Numbered from the stretch's first letter, positions 54,145-63,663 are shown. The stretch: 64,000 nt of DNA from Pseudoduganella lutea (GCF_004209755.1 NZ_CP035913.1:372001-436000), one strand, 5' to 3'. Numbers and translations: made by a program. The notes: generated by a model not told the origin, from the letters alone.

Positions 54145-56400
54145 TCAGCGACCCGGCCCGCGCGAGTGCGACGGCGGTGGGAAAGCGCTGCCCCACTTTC
54201 CTGGCTTGTCGCTCATGGTGAACTTGAGTGTCGCGCCGCCAACCAGGTCGGCATGGCGGATCCAGGGCTGCGTCCAGGCACGCCCATTGACCGTGAGCGC
54301 GGCGATGTACTTGTTCGCCACGCTGGCGGCTGGCGCCTCCAGCGTGACGCGCTTTCCATCGGCCAGATGGATCTGCGCGCGGGTGAATACCGGGCTGCCG
54401 ATGTAATACCAGTCCTGGCCGGCGTTCGGGTACAAGCCCAGCATCGCCCACACCAGCCAGGCCGAGGTGGTGCCGCTGTCGTCATTGCCCGGCAGGCCCG
54501 CGGGCGTCGCGCTGAAATGGCGCAGCGCGTGGCGTGAATAGTGCTGGGTCAGATCGGGACGGCCCGCATGGCTGAACAAGAAGGTCTGCAGCATCCCGGG
54601 CTCGTTGTAGGCCTCGTAGTGCCGGTCCACCGCCGTGCGGAGCCGTTCCACGAAGCGCTCGTTGCCGAAGTTCAGAGTGATCAAGCCCTGCACATCGTGC
54701 GGCACATGCCAGCTCCAGGTCCATGCGCTGCCCTCGTAGTACTGCTCTCCGGTGCCGTACCACAGACCAGCGCCGCTGCCGTGGGCGTTGGCGACCGGAT
54801 CGAAGGGCGCAAGCCAGCTGCCGTCCTTGCGCTTGCCGCGCATGAAGCGGGTCTCTCCATCCCACACATTGCGATACCAGAGCACGCGCCTTTCCAGTTC
54901 CGCGACATCTTCGGTGCTGCCGAACCGGCGCGCCAGGGTCAGTACCGCGTGGTCATTGTGCGCGTACTCCAGGGTACGCGATACGGCCTGGATGGCTTTG
55001 TAGGTACTGCTGGCGTCGACTGGCACGTAGCCGTGTTTCCGGTAATCGTCCAGCCGGAAGCGCCCCTTGTCGGGACGGCCGTCGATCGCCGGATCGTCGT
55101 CCACGAAAGCGTTCTTGCGGATCGCCGCGTAGGCGTCGCGCCAGTCAATACCCGGCAGCTTCTTCACGAATGCGTCGGCCACCACGACATCGGCGCTCGA
55201 GCCGTTCTGCACATGCTCATAGTGATGGGCGCTATGGGCGTCGCCGGTCCAGCCGTCGTGCTTGTAATAGTTGATCAGGGTGTTGACGATGCCGGCCTGG
55301 ACGGTCGGCTGGATCAGTGTCAGCAGCGGATTGACGGTGCGGAACGTATCCCACAGGCAGAGCATATTTTCATAATAGGTCGCAGTGCCATAGCGGGCCG
55401 GGGCTTCGCCGGTCCAGTCGTTGGGCGTCATGTGGATACGGTACATGGCCGAGTGAAACTGGGTGCGCTGGTCCCGGGTACCGCCTTCCACCGTGATCTT
55501 GCCCAGCACCTCGCCCCAGGCGGCGCGTGCGTCCATCCTGGCGCGCTCGAAAGCAACGTCGTGCGTTTCCTGCTCCAGGTAAGCGTGGGCCTGCTCCAGG
55601 CCCGTATAAGACAGGGCCACACGCGCTCCCACCACGCTCGCCTCGGTCTCGGCAAAGCGCAGCCAGGCGCCGATCCGCTCGCCCTCGAGATGCGCCACGC
55701 GCACTTGTGGTGACGCGCCTGCCGTCCAGGCGCCAAAGTCGGCGAAAGCCTGGTCGAACCTGGCCACGAAATGGATTTTGTAGCGGCGCGCGCTGCTGCG
55801 TCCGCCCTGGTAAGTCATGTGTCCGCTGACTTCGCGCCTTGCCGGGTCGATGCGTACCTCGCCCTTGACCGGCCTGGCCGAGTTCCATGAGGGCTTCCCG
55901 GCGCCGTACAGCACATGGCCGATGTCGAGCGCCACGCTCCGGGCGGCGCCGGCCGGGAAGGTATGGCGGTGCAGCGCCACGTGCCGGGTGGCGGTCAGTT
56001 CAACCCTGACCCCGGACGGTTGCAGCGTTACGGCGTAATAGCCGGGCGTGGCGACCTCGTCCGATTTGCCAGCAGCGGCCAGGCGTGCCGGATCGATGAA
56101 CGCGCCAGCCACCGGCATGAGCGAAAGGTGGCCATACAGCGGGCCGCCCATGCCCGAGATATGCTGCTGCGAGAAGCCGGTGATCGGCTTGTCATGCTTG
56201 TAGCCCGACGCGCCGCTGCCAGGACCGGTGTCCGGGCCGGGCTGGAGGAAGCCGAACGGCAGTGTCGCTCCGGCAAATACATTGCCTTCGCCAAGCGTGC
56301 CAATGAAGGGGTCGACCTGATCGACCGGCTCCTTGGCGGCCGCGTCATACGTCAGGAGGCAATACAGCAGCGCGGCGCGAATGCTCGGGCGCAGGGTCAT
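54145..56400 (-). CDS. GH92 family alpha-mannosidase
   Basis: This is a 751-residue exported enzyme (leader SIRAALLYCLLTYDAAA before KEPVDQVDPFIGT). GH92 hallmarks are strong: VDPFIGTLGEGNVFAGATLP at the start, GFSQQHISGMGGPLYGHLSL, the helical-barrel MYRIHMTPNDWTG and LCLWDTFRTVNPLLTLIQP, YYEGSAWTWSWHVPHDVQGL, and GLPGNDDSGTTSAWLVWAML with Asp640/Asp641 as catalytic base region. These calcium-dependent inverting exo-enzymes remove alpha-mannose from glycans. Signal peptide and length match the family. It stands alone, convergent with the SnoaL-like gene and divergent from the PEP-CTERM gene. Confidence 0.95.
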   Translation of the reverse strand: MTLRPSIRAALLYCLLTYDAAAKEPVDQVDPFIGTLGEGNVFAGATLPFGFLQPGPDTGPGSGASGYKHDKPITGFSQQHISGMGGPLYGHLSLMPVAGAFIDPARLAAAGKSDEVATPGYYAVTLQPSGVRVELTATRHVALHRHTFPAGAARSVALDIGHVLYGAGKPSWNSARPVKGEVRIDPARREVSGHMTYQGGRSSARRYKIHFVARFDQAFADFGAWTAGASPQVRVAHLEGERIGAWLRFAETEASVVGARVALSYTGLEQAHAYLEQETHDVAFERARMDARAAWGEVLGKITVEGGTRDQRTQFHSAMYRIHMTPNDWTGEAPARYGTATYYENMLCLWDTFRTVNPLLTLIQPTVQAGIVNTLINYYKHDGWTGDAHSAHHYEHVQNGSSADVVVADAFVKKLPGIDWRDAYAAIRKNAFVDDDPAIDGRPDKGRFRLDDYRKHGYVPVDASSTYKAIQAVSRTLEYAHNDHAVLTLARRFGSTEDVAELERRVLWYRNVWDGETRFMRGKRKDGSWLAPFDPVANAHGSGAGLWYGTGEQYYEGSAWTWSWHVPHDVQGLITLNFGNERFVERLRTAVDRHYEAYNEPGMLQTFLFSHAGRPDLTQHYSRHALRHFSATPAGLPGNDDSGTTSAWLVWAMLGLYPNAGQDWYYIGSPVFTRAQIHLADGKRVTLEAPAASVANKYIAALTVNGRAWTQPWIRHADLVGGATLKFTMSDKPGKWGSAFPPPSHSRGPGR

Positions 56401-56758
56401 GATGGGTCCAGTCGCAAAGGCCAGGGCAGCCGATCGTAGCGCCACTCGGCATTGGCCTGAATTGCGAAATTTGTGACCCCGCTTTCGATATCTCGGCCCA
56501 GGTGAGCTGCCCGACGTTTGCCTGGCTGCGCCCGGATCACCGTCTTCATATCGTCGTGCCGGATGCTCTTCGGGATGCCCGCCGAGCACCGCGAAGGCGC
56601 GGTCATGCCACCCAGTCAGCGTTGCACCTTCGTGTGGCCGACGAACTTCGCATGGCACGGCTGTGGACGCGCCTGCACATCTCCAAGAGCAAAATATTGC
56701 CGCCTCCATACAGCAATTTTCATACGGAACTTTGTTACAAAGTAACCAACAAAGCTCT

Positions 56759-56787
56759 TTGACAGTCGGTAATTGCCTGTCGAGAAT
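56759..56787 (+). promoter_or_regulatory. Sigma-70-type promoter of the first PEP-CTERM gene
   Basis: TTGACA at 56759-56764, a 17-base spacer and GAGAAT at 56782-56787 form a good -35 with a fair -10, about 117 bases before the start codon. Confidence 0.55.
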
Positions 56788-56817
56788 AGGCCTGTATCTC
56801 TTAATAAATTCTTAAGA

Positions 56818-56841
56818 CTGGTACCATACCCAACGTACCAG
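56818..56841. promoter_or_regulatory. Inverted repeat in the leader of the first PEP-CTERM gene
   Basis: CTGGTAC (56818-56824) and GTACCAG (56835-56841) are perfect 7-bp arms with a 10-base spacer. It lies ~20-55 bases downstream of the predicted transcription start and could be an operator or a leader hairpin. Confidence 0.45.
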
Positions 56842-56903
56842 ACTGGCTCCGTCCATCCCACGGTGGCGCAGCGATACGGGTTTTCCGACACACAAGGACT
56901 ACC

Positions 56904-57644
56904 ATGAAGAAGACTTTGACGATGTTGCTGCTCGCCGCGCTCCAGGTTACCGCAGTGGCCGCGCCCGATTCGACTGTCACGTTCGGCCAGGGAGCAGAAG
57001 GCTGGCAAGGCTTGCAGCCGATGGACGGCAATGGCGGCACGAGCATCGACACGTCGCTGGGCAACGGGGCCCCGGCCCTGCACACGCAGATCGAGCACTT
57101 CGGCGCCACGTGGAGCACGACGACCAACACAAATTTTGTCCGCGACTATACGCAGATGCAGGGTGTCACCTTCGGCATCGACGTGCTGGCCAACAGCGTC
57201 TGGTTCTTCAACCGCGAAGTCACGCGCGACCTGGTCATCGAATTGCGCGACTACGACAACCAGGCCAACGGCTTGCCCTACACGAGCGTCTGGACCAAGG
57301 TGGGCACGCTGGACGCCAGCAAGGCGGGCTGGCAGCATCTGTCCGTGACGATTGCCGACACGTCTGCGCTGGGCCTCCCCGCCGGCTGGGGCGGCTACGG
57401 TAACGAGGATGCGCAAGGCAACCCGTACCTGCCGTCCGACCGCACCTTTGCCAGCGTGCTGGCAGGCGTGGACGAAGTAGCCTTCACCACCTTCGTGCCG
57501 GGCTTTGCCTTCGGTTTCACCTACTTCGACGTGGCTGTCGACAATATCAGCATCAGCCCCGTGCCCGAACCGGCGCAAGGAGGCATGCTGCTGGCCGGCC
57601 TGGCCGCCATGGCCGCGCTGGCACGTCGCCGCGCCCGCCGTTGA
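56904..57644 (+). CDS. PEP-CTERM sorting-domain protein
   Basis: This is a 246-residue protein with AAGGA before the start. It has a signal peptide (MKKTLTMLLLAALQVTAVAA), a ~200-residue beta-rich region of laminin-G or carbohydrate-binding character (FGQGAEGWQGLQPMDGNGG, NREVTRDLVIELRDYDNQAN) and a classic PEP-CTERM tail. The tail is VPEPAQGGMLLAGLAAMAAL followed by ARRRARR. PEP-CTERM tails direct sorting by an exosortase and usually mark proteins that accompany exopolysaccharide. No exosortase lies in this window. It has its own promoter and structured leader. Confidence 0.9.
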   Translation: MKKTLTMLLLAALQVTAVAAPDSTVTFGQGAEGWQGLQPMDGNGGTSIDTSLGNGAPALHTQIEHFGATWSTTTNTNFVRDYTQMQGVTFGIDVLANSVWFFNREVTRDLVIELRDYDNQANGLPYTSVWTKVGTLDASKAGWQHLSVTIADTSALGLPAGWGGYGNEDAQGNPYLPSDRTFASVLAGVDEVAFTTFVPGFAFGFTYFDVAVDNISISPVPEPAQGGMLLAGLAAMAALARRRARR

Positions 57645-57951
57645 GCGATCGGGGCTGACACGGTTGCTGCGTTGCCCGAATAAGCAAGGCGGCCTTTGCG
57701 TCACCGCAGCAGCCGTAATGCCCCTGCCGCTCACCTCGTCCGACGAACCTCACGCCTGTGCCCTGCTAAACGGTTCGCCAAGTCACGCTGGTTGAATGCG
57801 CTGGCCGTGCAGCAGGAAAGCCCGCCTCGTCGCGATCGCTTCAATTTTCTGGCGTCGACTCGAGGCTGGCCAGGAGCGTAATTTGTTTGCCGAATGATCC
57901 ACTTGAAGCTGGTGACCCCAGCATTGTTCCATTCAATCCAAGGCACGAAAC
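57645..57951. other. 307-base intergenic region between the two PEP-CTERM genes
   Basis: No gene seen. AAGG eight bases before 57952 serves the second PEP-CTERM gene. A weak complementary pair CAAGG/CCTTTG near 57685-57700 is too poor to call a terminator. Confidence 0.4.
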
Positions 57952-59061
57952 ATGATGACATCAGCTCGTTTTGCTCTTGCGGCAACTGCTTTCGTTGGCA
58001 GCTTGACCGCCCCACTCGCTCACGCGGCAGGCAATCTTTGGGATCTCGGTTATGGCATTACGGTTTCAGGTTCATCGGCGAACGGCAGCGTGATCGGCGC
58101 TTATAGCGAAAACGGGGCCTATTACATGTGGACCGCTGCCACCGGCGTTACTTCCATTGGCGGGGCATGGCAAGGTGGCATGGCTGGTGTGTCGGCTGAC
58201 GGTTCGCGCATCTCCGGCTCGGCCTACGGAAGCGATGGCCTGAGCTATGCGGGATACTACTCGGTCGGCACCGGCCAGTGGACAACACTGGGCGGCATTG
58301 GCGGCATCTCGGGGACGTCGGCCAGCGCAAGCTGGGGTATATCCGGTGATGGAAACACTGTGGTTGGCCTGGGATGGGTTGACGGTGGCACTGCTCATGC
58401 CACCGCGTCCACTGCCGGCGGCGTCAGCGACCTCGGCTCTCTCGGAGGCTCCTCGCGTGCCAATGGCGTGTCCCATGACGGCAGCGTCATCGCTGGCTGG
58501 GTCGAGCAACCGAACGGGCAATGGACCGGTGCCTACTGGAAGGACGGCACGCTGCATGACATGGTCGATGGACAGGGCAATGCTTTACAGGAGGCGGGTG
58601 CGGTATCGGGGGACGGCCGCTGGATTGTCGGGACCGGTAACTTCGGCCAGGCCTGGCGATACAACACTGTCACTGAGCAGACAGAGTGGCTCGGCGACCT
58701 GGACGCGGCGGGTGACTTTCAGGGGGCAACCGGAATTTCGGCCGATGGCCAGATCATTGTCGGCTACGACCGGGGCTTCGGCCCCGCTGCCGCCGGCCAA
58801 GGCACCATCTGGATCGAAGGTCAGGGCATGCTCGACTTCACCGATTACATCACCAGTCACGGGGTAGACCTTGGCGGTCGTACGCTGGCATTGCCTCTCG
58901 GCGTTTCAGCCGACGGAAAAACCTTTTACGGCATGGATAGTGATGGTAGCGGCTTCGTCGTTACGCTGTCACCGGTCCCCGAGCCGGCCACTTATGCCAT
59001 GTTGGCTTTCGGACTGGGAGTACTGATCGCACGCCGACGCATACAGCCTGGTAAAAAATAG
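57952..59061 (+). CDS. PEP-CTERM protein with HAF-type repeats
   Basis: This is a 369-residue protein with signal peptide FALAATAFVGSLTAPLAHAA. The body is a series of ~40-residue beta-propeller-like repeats built around G-SADG--I-G (GITVSGSSANGSVIGAYSEN, MAGVSADGSRISGSAYG, GISGDGNTVVGLGWVDG, GVSHDGSVIAGWVEQPNG, GISADGQIIVGYDRG). These match the extracellular HAF repeat family. The tail SPVPEPATYAMLAFGLGVLI followed by ARRRIQPGKK is a PEP-CTERM anchor. It is probably exported and sorted together with exopolysaccharide. The partner exosortase is elsewhere in the genome. Confidence 0.92.
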   Translation: MMTSARFALAATAFVGSLTAPLAHAAGNLWDLGYGITVSGSSANGSVIGAYSENGAYYMWTAATGVTSIGGAWQGGMAGVSADGSRISGSAYGSDGLSYAGYYSVGTGQWTTLGGIGGISGTSASASWGISGDGNTVVGLGWVDGGTAHATASTAGGVSDLGSLGGSSRANGVSHDGSVIAGWVEQPNGQWTGAYWKDGTLHDMVDGQGNALQEAGAVSGDGRWIVGTGNFGQAWRYNTVTEQTEWLGDLDAAGDFQGATGISADGQIIVGYDRGFGPAAAGQGTIWIEGQGMLDFTDYITSHGVDLGGRTLALPLGVSADGKTFYGMDSDGSGFVVTLSPVPEPATYAMLAFGLGVLIARRRIQPGKK

Positions 59062-59068
59062 GAGAGCG

Positions 59069-59114
59069 ATCCGCGTGCATGGGACCACCGCCGGCCAGGT
59101 CGGCCGGCGCGGAT
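59069..59114. terminator. GC hairpin after the HAF-repeat gene
   Basis: CGCCGGCC (59089-59096), loop AGGTC and GGCCGGCG (59102-59109) form an 8-bp stem. ATCCGCG at 59069 and CGCGGAT ending at 59114 offer an alternative outer stem. There is no T-run. It may act as a terminator for the convergent genes. Confidence 0.35.
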
Positions 59115-59197
59115 GCCGCAGATGCAGGGAGTCATACGCGTCTCCATGGGTCCGCATGCCACGCACCGTCGGCGGATGCCCGGGGTGGCCGGCGTGC

Positions 59198-59707
59198 TCA
59201 AGCACGATAGCGCCGTGCCGCTACCTCGCGCAGCGCCTCGAGCATGGCTTTCGCGCCTGGCGAGAGCCGGTGACCGCGGCGCGTGATGAGGCCGTAGATA
59301 CCCTTGCCGATGCCCAGGTCGAACGGCGCGACCACCATGCTGCCGTTGTCGAGATAGGGCTGCATCAGTTCGCGCGGCAGCGCGACCACCATGTCGCTGC
59401 CTGCCACCAGATTGGCGATCAGGGGCAGTGCCGTGGATTCCACCGTGTCGGCGGGCGGTTCCAGCCCTTTCGACAGGAACAGCGTGGCCAGGCGCTTGCG
59501 CAGGATGCTGCCGGCCGGCGGCAGGATCCAGCTCTGGCGCGCCAGCTCGGCCAGCTCACGGAGCAGCCTCGATGCCGCGGGCTGCGTGAGATTGGCAGCG
59601 TGCGCCGCGCCCATGATCGAGCCGTGCTTTCCCAATGCCACCAGCAGGACCAGGTGACGCATTTTCAGATGCGCGCGGACCAGGCGTTGCGACCCTGGGT
59701 CCGTCAT
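59198..59707 (-). pseudogene. LysR-type regulator (GbpR-like) with large internal in-frame deletion
   Basis: The frame is open for 169 residues from an ATG at 59707 (AAGG upstream), but a LysR protein needs about 300. The N-terminus is a normal HTH region (LKMRHLVLLVALGKHGSIMG, ANLTQPAASRLLRELAEL). It runs straight into the end of an effector domain (ARQSWILPPAGSILRKRLAT, VESTALPLIANLVAGSDMVV, ALPRELMQPYLDNGSMVVAP). The linker and first effector subdomain, roughly 130 residues, are missing. The shape fits the GbpR/galactose-regulator subgroup, and the gene sits beside a sugar island (GH43, TonB receptor, LacI). The protein could bind DNA weakly but not sense normally. Confidence 0.75.
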
Positions 59708-59765
59708 TGCCTCGCCTTGCGGTGATGCGGCGCTGATGTGCGCTTGCGTGCGCGCCCTTGCCGTT

Positions 59766-60719
59766 TCAAGCCGGTCCCGGCTGTTCATCCCAGGTCGGAC
59801 CAGCCGTGCGCGGCCGACCGTCCTGCCACGCCATCCGGTCGATGCACATGCGCCGTGCCGTGCGCGCCACATCCCAGGCGTGATACACGATCCAGGTCTG
59901 TGTGCCGTCCGGCGACAGCGTGAAGGAGTTGTGGCCGGGGCCGATCACCCGGCCGGGTGCGGTGCGGATCAGCAGCGCGCCGCCGCCCTCGTCCGGCCGT
60001 GTAAACGGGCCGAGCGGATGGTCGGCCACCACGTAGCTGACCCCGTAGTTCTCGCGTTCCCACGCGCCGCCGCTGTAGAACAGGTAATAGCGGCCCGCGT
60101 GCCTCTGCACTGCCGGGCCTTCGACCGTGTGCCAGTCGTACACCTTGCCGTACATGCTGCGCTGCTTGAGGAACAGATGCCAGTCGGCATGCGGACGGAC
60201 CGCAAGGCGCGGCTCGCCCGCCAGGGTCAGCATGTCGAGCATGCGGTCGACCACGATGCCGGTGCCGACCCGGTGGTCGCCCTCGAGCTCGAGGAAATCG
60301 ACCGAATAGTACAGGTACCACTGGCCGTCCTGGTCGCGGAACGGATGGGCGTCGATGGAGAACGGCTGGTCCGGCACCAGCTTGCGGCCGGTATCGAGGA
60401 ACGGCCCTTCGGGCCTGTCGCTGACGGCCACGCGCAATTGGTGGTCGCAGCCGTCAATGCCTTGCGCCGAGTAGTACATGTAGAAGCGGCCTTCATTGAA
60501 GGCCACTTCGGGCGCCCAGAAGTCGTTTCCGCCAGGCGCGACCAGCGCGTGGCCGAGCGGCTCCCAGCCGATCAGGTCCGGCGAGCGCAGCACAGGGAAG
60601 CATTTGCCGTCCGCTGCGGCGGGTGCGGTGCCGTAGGCATAGTAGTGGCCTTCGTGGCGCAGCACGAACGGGTCGGCCATGGTGTCGTGGTAGACGGGAT
60701 TGGTGTAGGTTCCTGGCAT
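59766..60719 (-). CDS. GH43 family glycosidase, cytoplasmic
   Basis: This is 317 residues from MPGTYTNPVYHDTMADPFVL at 60719; no good Shine-Dalgarno is visible and longer in-frame starts exist. The five-bladed propeller carries the GH43 triad: base Asp16 in MADPFVL, Asp123 in SIDAHPF and acid Glu200 in TVEGPAV. Other family features are NDFWAPEVAFNEGRFYMYYS and IGPGHNSFTLSPDG. GH43 enzymes act on arabinose- or xylose-containing oligosaccharides. There is no signal peptide, so it probably works on imported oligosaccharides. It follows the TonB receptor gene by 142 bases on the same strand. Confidence 0.88.
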   Translation of the reverse strand: MPGTYTNPVYHDTMADPFVLRHEGHYYAYGTAPAAADGKCFPVLRSPDLIGWEPLGHALVAPGGNDFWAPEVAFNEGRFYMYYSAQGIDGCDHQLRVAVSDRPEGPFLDTGRKLVPDQPFSIDAHPFRDQDGQWYLYYSVDFLELEGDHRVGTGIVVDRMLDMLTLAGEPRLAVRPHADWHLFLKQRSMYGKVYDWHTVEGPAVQRHAGRYYLFYSGGAWERENYGVSYVVADHPLGPFTRPDEGGGALLIRTAPGRVIGPGHNSFTLSPDGTQTWIVYHAWDVARTARRMCIDRMAWQDGRPRTAGPTWDEQPGPA

Positions 60720-60861
60720 AGGTTGGGGAGTGGGCAGGGAATGGGCAGGGTTTGACGCGCGGGCCTGCCGTGGGCCTCGACGGTCCATGGCAGGCATGCA
60801 CACTGGATGATGGCGCGATACGATGACGAGAGGCATGCGGCTGACCGCCGCATGCCTTGCC

Positions 60862-63663
60862 TTACATCTTGAAGCGCAGGCTGACGCCGTACACCGTGGG
60901 CGAGTAGCGGATGTCGCGCGGACGGCGCGGATCGCCCACGTAGCTCTCGTACTTTTCCTTGGTCAGGTTGATGGCGTCGAACTGCAAGGTGAGATTCCTG
61001 GTCAGCTCGTAGCCCAGGCTCAGGTCCACATAGGTCGAGTCGGCAACGATGCGGTCCTGGTCGAAGCGTGGCTCGGCGATCTGCTCGACGTACTTGCCGC
61101 GATGCGTGGCGGCCAGCCTGCCGGTCAGGCCGTGGCCTTCGTAAAGCAGTGCCAGGTTATAGCTTTTCCTGGCCACGTCGATCAGTTCGGAGCGCTTGAA
61201 GACGCCGCTGCCGAACGTGGTCTCGGTCTCGTTCTTGCCGTCGATCCACGTATAGTTAAACTGCGCGCCGAAGTTGCTCCATGGGCCTGGCAGGAAGTCA
61301 AAGAACTTCTGGATGCCGAACTCCGCGCCCTTGAGCGAGCCCTTGCCGGAGTTGCGAGGCCGGGTGACGCGGTAGTTCTGGCCGTCGATCGTCTCGGCCA
61401 CTTCGAAGTTCTGCAGGTAGCCGTCGATATCGCGGTGGAACAGCGCCACCTGGGCAAAGCCGTTTTTCTCGAAGTAGTACTCGAGCGTCGCGTCGGTGTT
61501 GACCGACTTGGTCGGCTCCAGGTTCGGATTACCCGCCGAGCCGGTACCAGGCGCATTGACGGTCGGCGGAATCAGCGACAGCGCGGGATTGAGGCGCTGG
61601 AATTCCGGCCGGGTGATCATCTTGCCCACGCTCAGGTGCGACTGCAGCTTGTCGGTCCAGCCGACCACCGCCGACAGGTTCGGCAGTACATTGGTCTCCG
61701 AGGTCGACAGGTCGATGTCGGACACCACGTTGCCGACCCGGCTCTTGCCCTTGAGGTCCCGGTTGACGCGCACGACCCGCGCGCCGGCCTGGCCGCTGAC
61801 GTCGATGCCCATCACGGTGGCCTGCCAGCGTCCGTTCAGGTACAGCGTGCCGGTGGTCTCGCGCTGGTCGAACAGGCGGTTCGGGTCTTCCGCCACCCGC
61901 CCTGCCGGAGCGCCGTAGAACGCGCGCACCTTGTCGGCCTGGCCGATCAGGTATTCCCGCGATGGGGTGACGAAGGGACCGCCCAGGCGGTCGACGCCGC
62001 CCACCAGTTTCTCGAATCCGGGCCCGAATGCCTCGACCGGATTCGGACGCACGGCAGTCTGGACGTCGTAGTGGGCCTCGCCGCCGTGGAACGTCACATC
62101 GCGCCGGGACAGGCGCACCCCCATGTCGAGGGCGGACAGGATGCCGGCGTTCAGGCGGTAGGTGGCGTCGGTGCGCCACTGGGCCTGCTCCCCCTTCGAG
62201 ACGGCGAAGTTCTCCACCATCCCGCGCATCACGAACTGGCGTGGATCGGTCAGCGGCGCATTGCTGGTCGGCGTGGTGATGGCATTGAAACCGCCATGGC
62301 CATCGGCGCCGTAGGTGTACACGCTGGAGCTTGCGCCGGGAATCGCCTGGTCGACGATCAGGCGTTCATCGGTGAACCTGGAGCGCGAGAAGGCGGCGTT
62401 GGACACCACTTTCCATGGGCCGTCCTTGTATTCCAGGGCAAAGCTCAGGTAGTGGCCCTTGGTGCGTTCCTGCACGCCCCAGGTGCTGGTGGCGGTGAAC
62501 GGATCCCAGTCGTACGGCCCGCCGAAGCTGGCGGCCGGTGCGGTGGCCGAGGTGATCGGGCAGATCGCGCCATCCCGGGTGCCGCACCAGGCATCGTCTT
62601 TCGGCAGTACCACGTTGGTCAGCCTGGGCGCCCAGCCGACGATCGAGAAGATGTAGTCGACCTCGTGCTCGCCACGATAGCCCATGCCCAGGTACTGGGT
62701 GGTGAATTCAAGCCTGGGATTGATCTTCCACTGGAAGGCACCGTGCAGGCTGGAGCGCGAACGTTCGCCGTTGTTGTAGATCCCGCCGATGTGCGGCAGG
62801 TTGCCGAGCCGGTCGCCGGCCTTGAGCGGCGCGACCGGCTGGTCGTCGTTCAGGCGCACCGCGGTGCCGTCCGGGCTGACCGAGAACAGGCGGTCGACGC
62901 GGTCGTTCCACTGTACCGGATAGGTCCAGTTCTGGCGGTTCCACGAGGCGTCCAGCACCACGCCCATTTCGCCCATGCCGCTGTTCCAGCGCTTGCTGTA
63001 CAACACGCTGCCGCCCGGATCGGTCTTGTCCCTGGCATTGCTGCTGCCATTGGTGGACGAACGGCGCCCTTCGACGTGGCCGGTCAGGGTGTCCTGCTTG
63101 AAGTCGAACGGGGCGCGCAGGCGCACGTTGACCCCGCCGGCGATGCCGCCCTCGAGCTGGTTGGCGCTGGCCGATTTGTACACGTCGAGCCCGCCGATCG
63201 AGGAAATCGGCAAGTCCTGGTAGGACAGGCGGCGCCCGGTGCCCGTGAAGATCTCGTTGCCGTCGAATGTGGTGGAGACGTCGGGAAGGCCGCGGATGAT
63301 GACACTGTTGGTCTCGCCCCTGTCGCGCCCCACCTGCACGCCGGCGATGCGCTGCAGCGCGTCACCGGCCGCGCGGTCGGGGAACTTGCCGATGTCGTCG
63401 GCGTTGATCGAGTCGACCACCTGCGCCGCCAGGCGCTTGATCTGCTCGGCCGAACGGATACTCTGGCGCAGGCCGGTGACCTGCACCGTCTGGACCGGTG
63501 CGGCGGTCGGTTCATCGGGGCTTGCAGCGGCGCCTGCCGCCGGACTCGCGGGCGCGCCAGGGGCAGCGGCGCTGGTGCCGGATTCTTGCGCAAAAGATGG
63601 CGCGGCGTAAGCGGTCAACAACATGATGGCCGCGCATACCGGCCGGAGAGTGAATACGGTCAT
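60862..63663 (-). CDS. TonB-dependent receptor
   Basis: This is a 933-residue outer-membrane receptor. AGGAG precedes the start at 63663. It has a signal peptide (CAAIMLLTAYAAPSFAQ), an Ala/Pro-rich spacer and the TonB-box region VQTVQVTGLRQSIRSAEQIK. The plug (GKFPDRAAGDALQRIAGVQV, NSVIIRGLPDVSTTFDGNEI, SANQLEGGIAGGVNVRLRAP) leads to a full barrel ending YGVSLRFKM. It belongs to the carbohydrate-type receptors and is a different paralogue from the receptor at 34345. The LacI-family gene upstream and GH43 gene downstream, all on the same strand, make a small pentose-glycan uptake unit. Confidence 0.93.
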   Translation of the reverse strand: MTVFTLRPVCAAIMLLTAYAAPSFAQESGTSAAAPGAPASPAAGAAASPDEPTAAPVQTVQVTGLRQSIRSAEQIKRLAAQVVDSINADDIGKFPDRAAGDALQRIAGVQVGRDRGETNSVIIRGLPDVSTTFDGNEIFTGTGRRLSYQDLPISSIGGLDVYKSASANQLEGGIAGGVNVRLRAPFDFKQDTLTGHVEGRRSSTNGSSNARDKTDPGGSVLYSKRWNSGMGEMGVVLDASWNRQNWTYPVQWNDRVDRLFSVSPDGTAVRLNDDQPVAPLKAGDRLGNLPHIGGIYNNGERSRSSLHGAFQWKINPRLEFTTQYLGMGYRGEHEVDYIFSIVGWAPRLTNVVLPKDDAWCGTRDGAICPITSATAPAASFGGPYDWDPFTATSTWGVQERTKGHYLSFALEYKDGPWKVVSNAAFSRSRFTDERLIVDQAIPGASSSVYTYGADGHGGFNAITTPTSNAPLTDPRQFVMRGMVENFAVSKGEQAQWRTDATYRLNAGILSALDMGVRLSRRDVTFHGGEAHYDVQTAVRPNPVEAFGPGFEKLVGGVDRLGGPFVTPSREYLIGQADKVRAFYGAPAGRVAEDPNRLFDQRETTGTLYLNGRWQATVMGIDVSGQAGARVVRVNRDLKGKSRVGNVVSDIDLSTSETNVLPNLSAVVGWTDKLQSHLSVGKMITRPEFQRLNPALSLIPPTVNAPGTGSAGNPNLEPTKSVNTDATLEYYFEKNGFAQVALFHRDIDGYLQNFEVAETIDGQNYRVTRPRNSGKGSLKGAEFGIQKFFDFLPGPWSNFGAQFNYTWIDGKNETETTFGSGVFKRSELIDVARKSYNLALLYEGHGLTGRLAATHRGKYVEQIAEPRFDQDRIVADSTYVDLSLGYELTRNLTLQFDAINLTKEKYESYVGDPRRPRDIRYSPTVYGVSLRFKM

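Larger units (their letters stand above)
56401..56903. other. 503-base divergent region upstream of the PEP-CTERM gene
   Basis: The left half reads as GC-rich non-coding sequence behind the GH92 start. The right half (56700-56850) is AT-rich and structured, with the repeat GTTAC-AAA-GTAAC at 56734-56746, a promoter and a second inverted repeat, both listed separately. No gene seen. Confidence 0.5.

Noticed and set aside
63239..63610. Short plus-strand frame near the right end
   Set aside because: It is antisense to the N-terminal part of the TonB receptor; no independent support.
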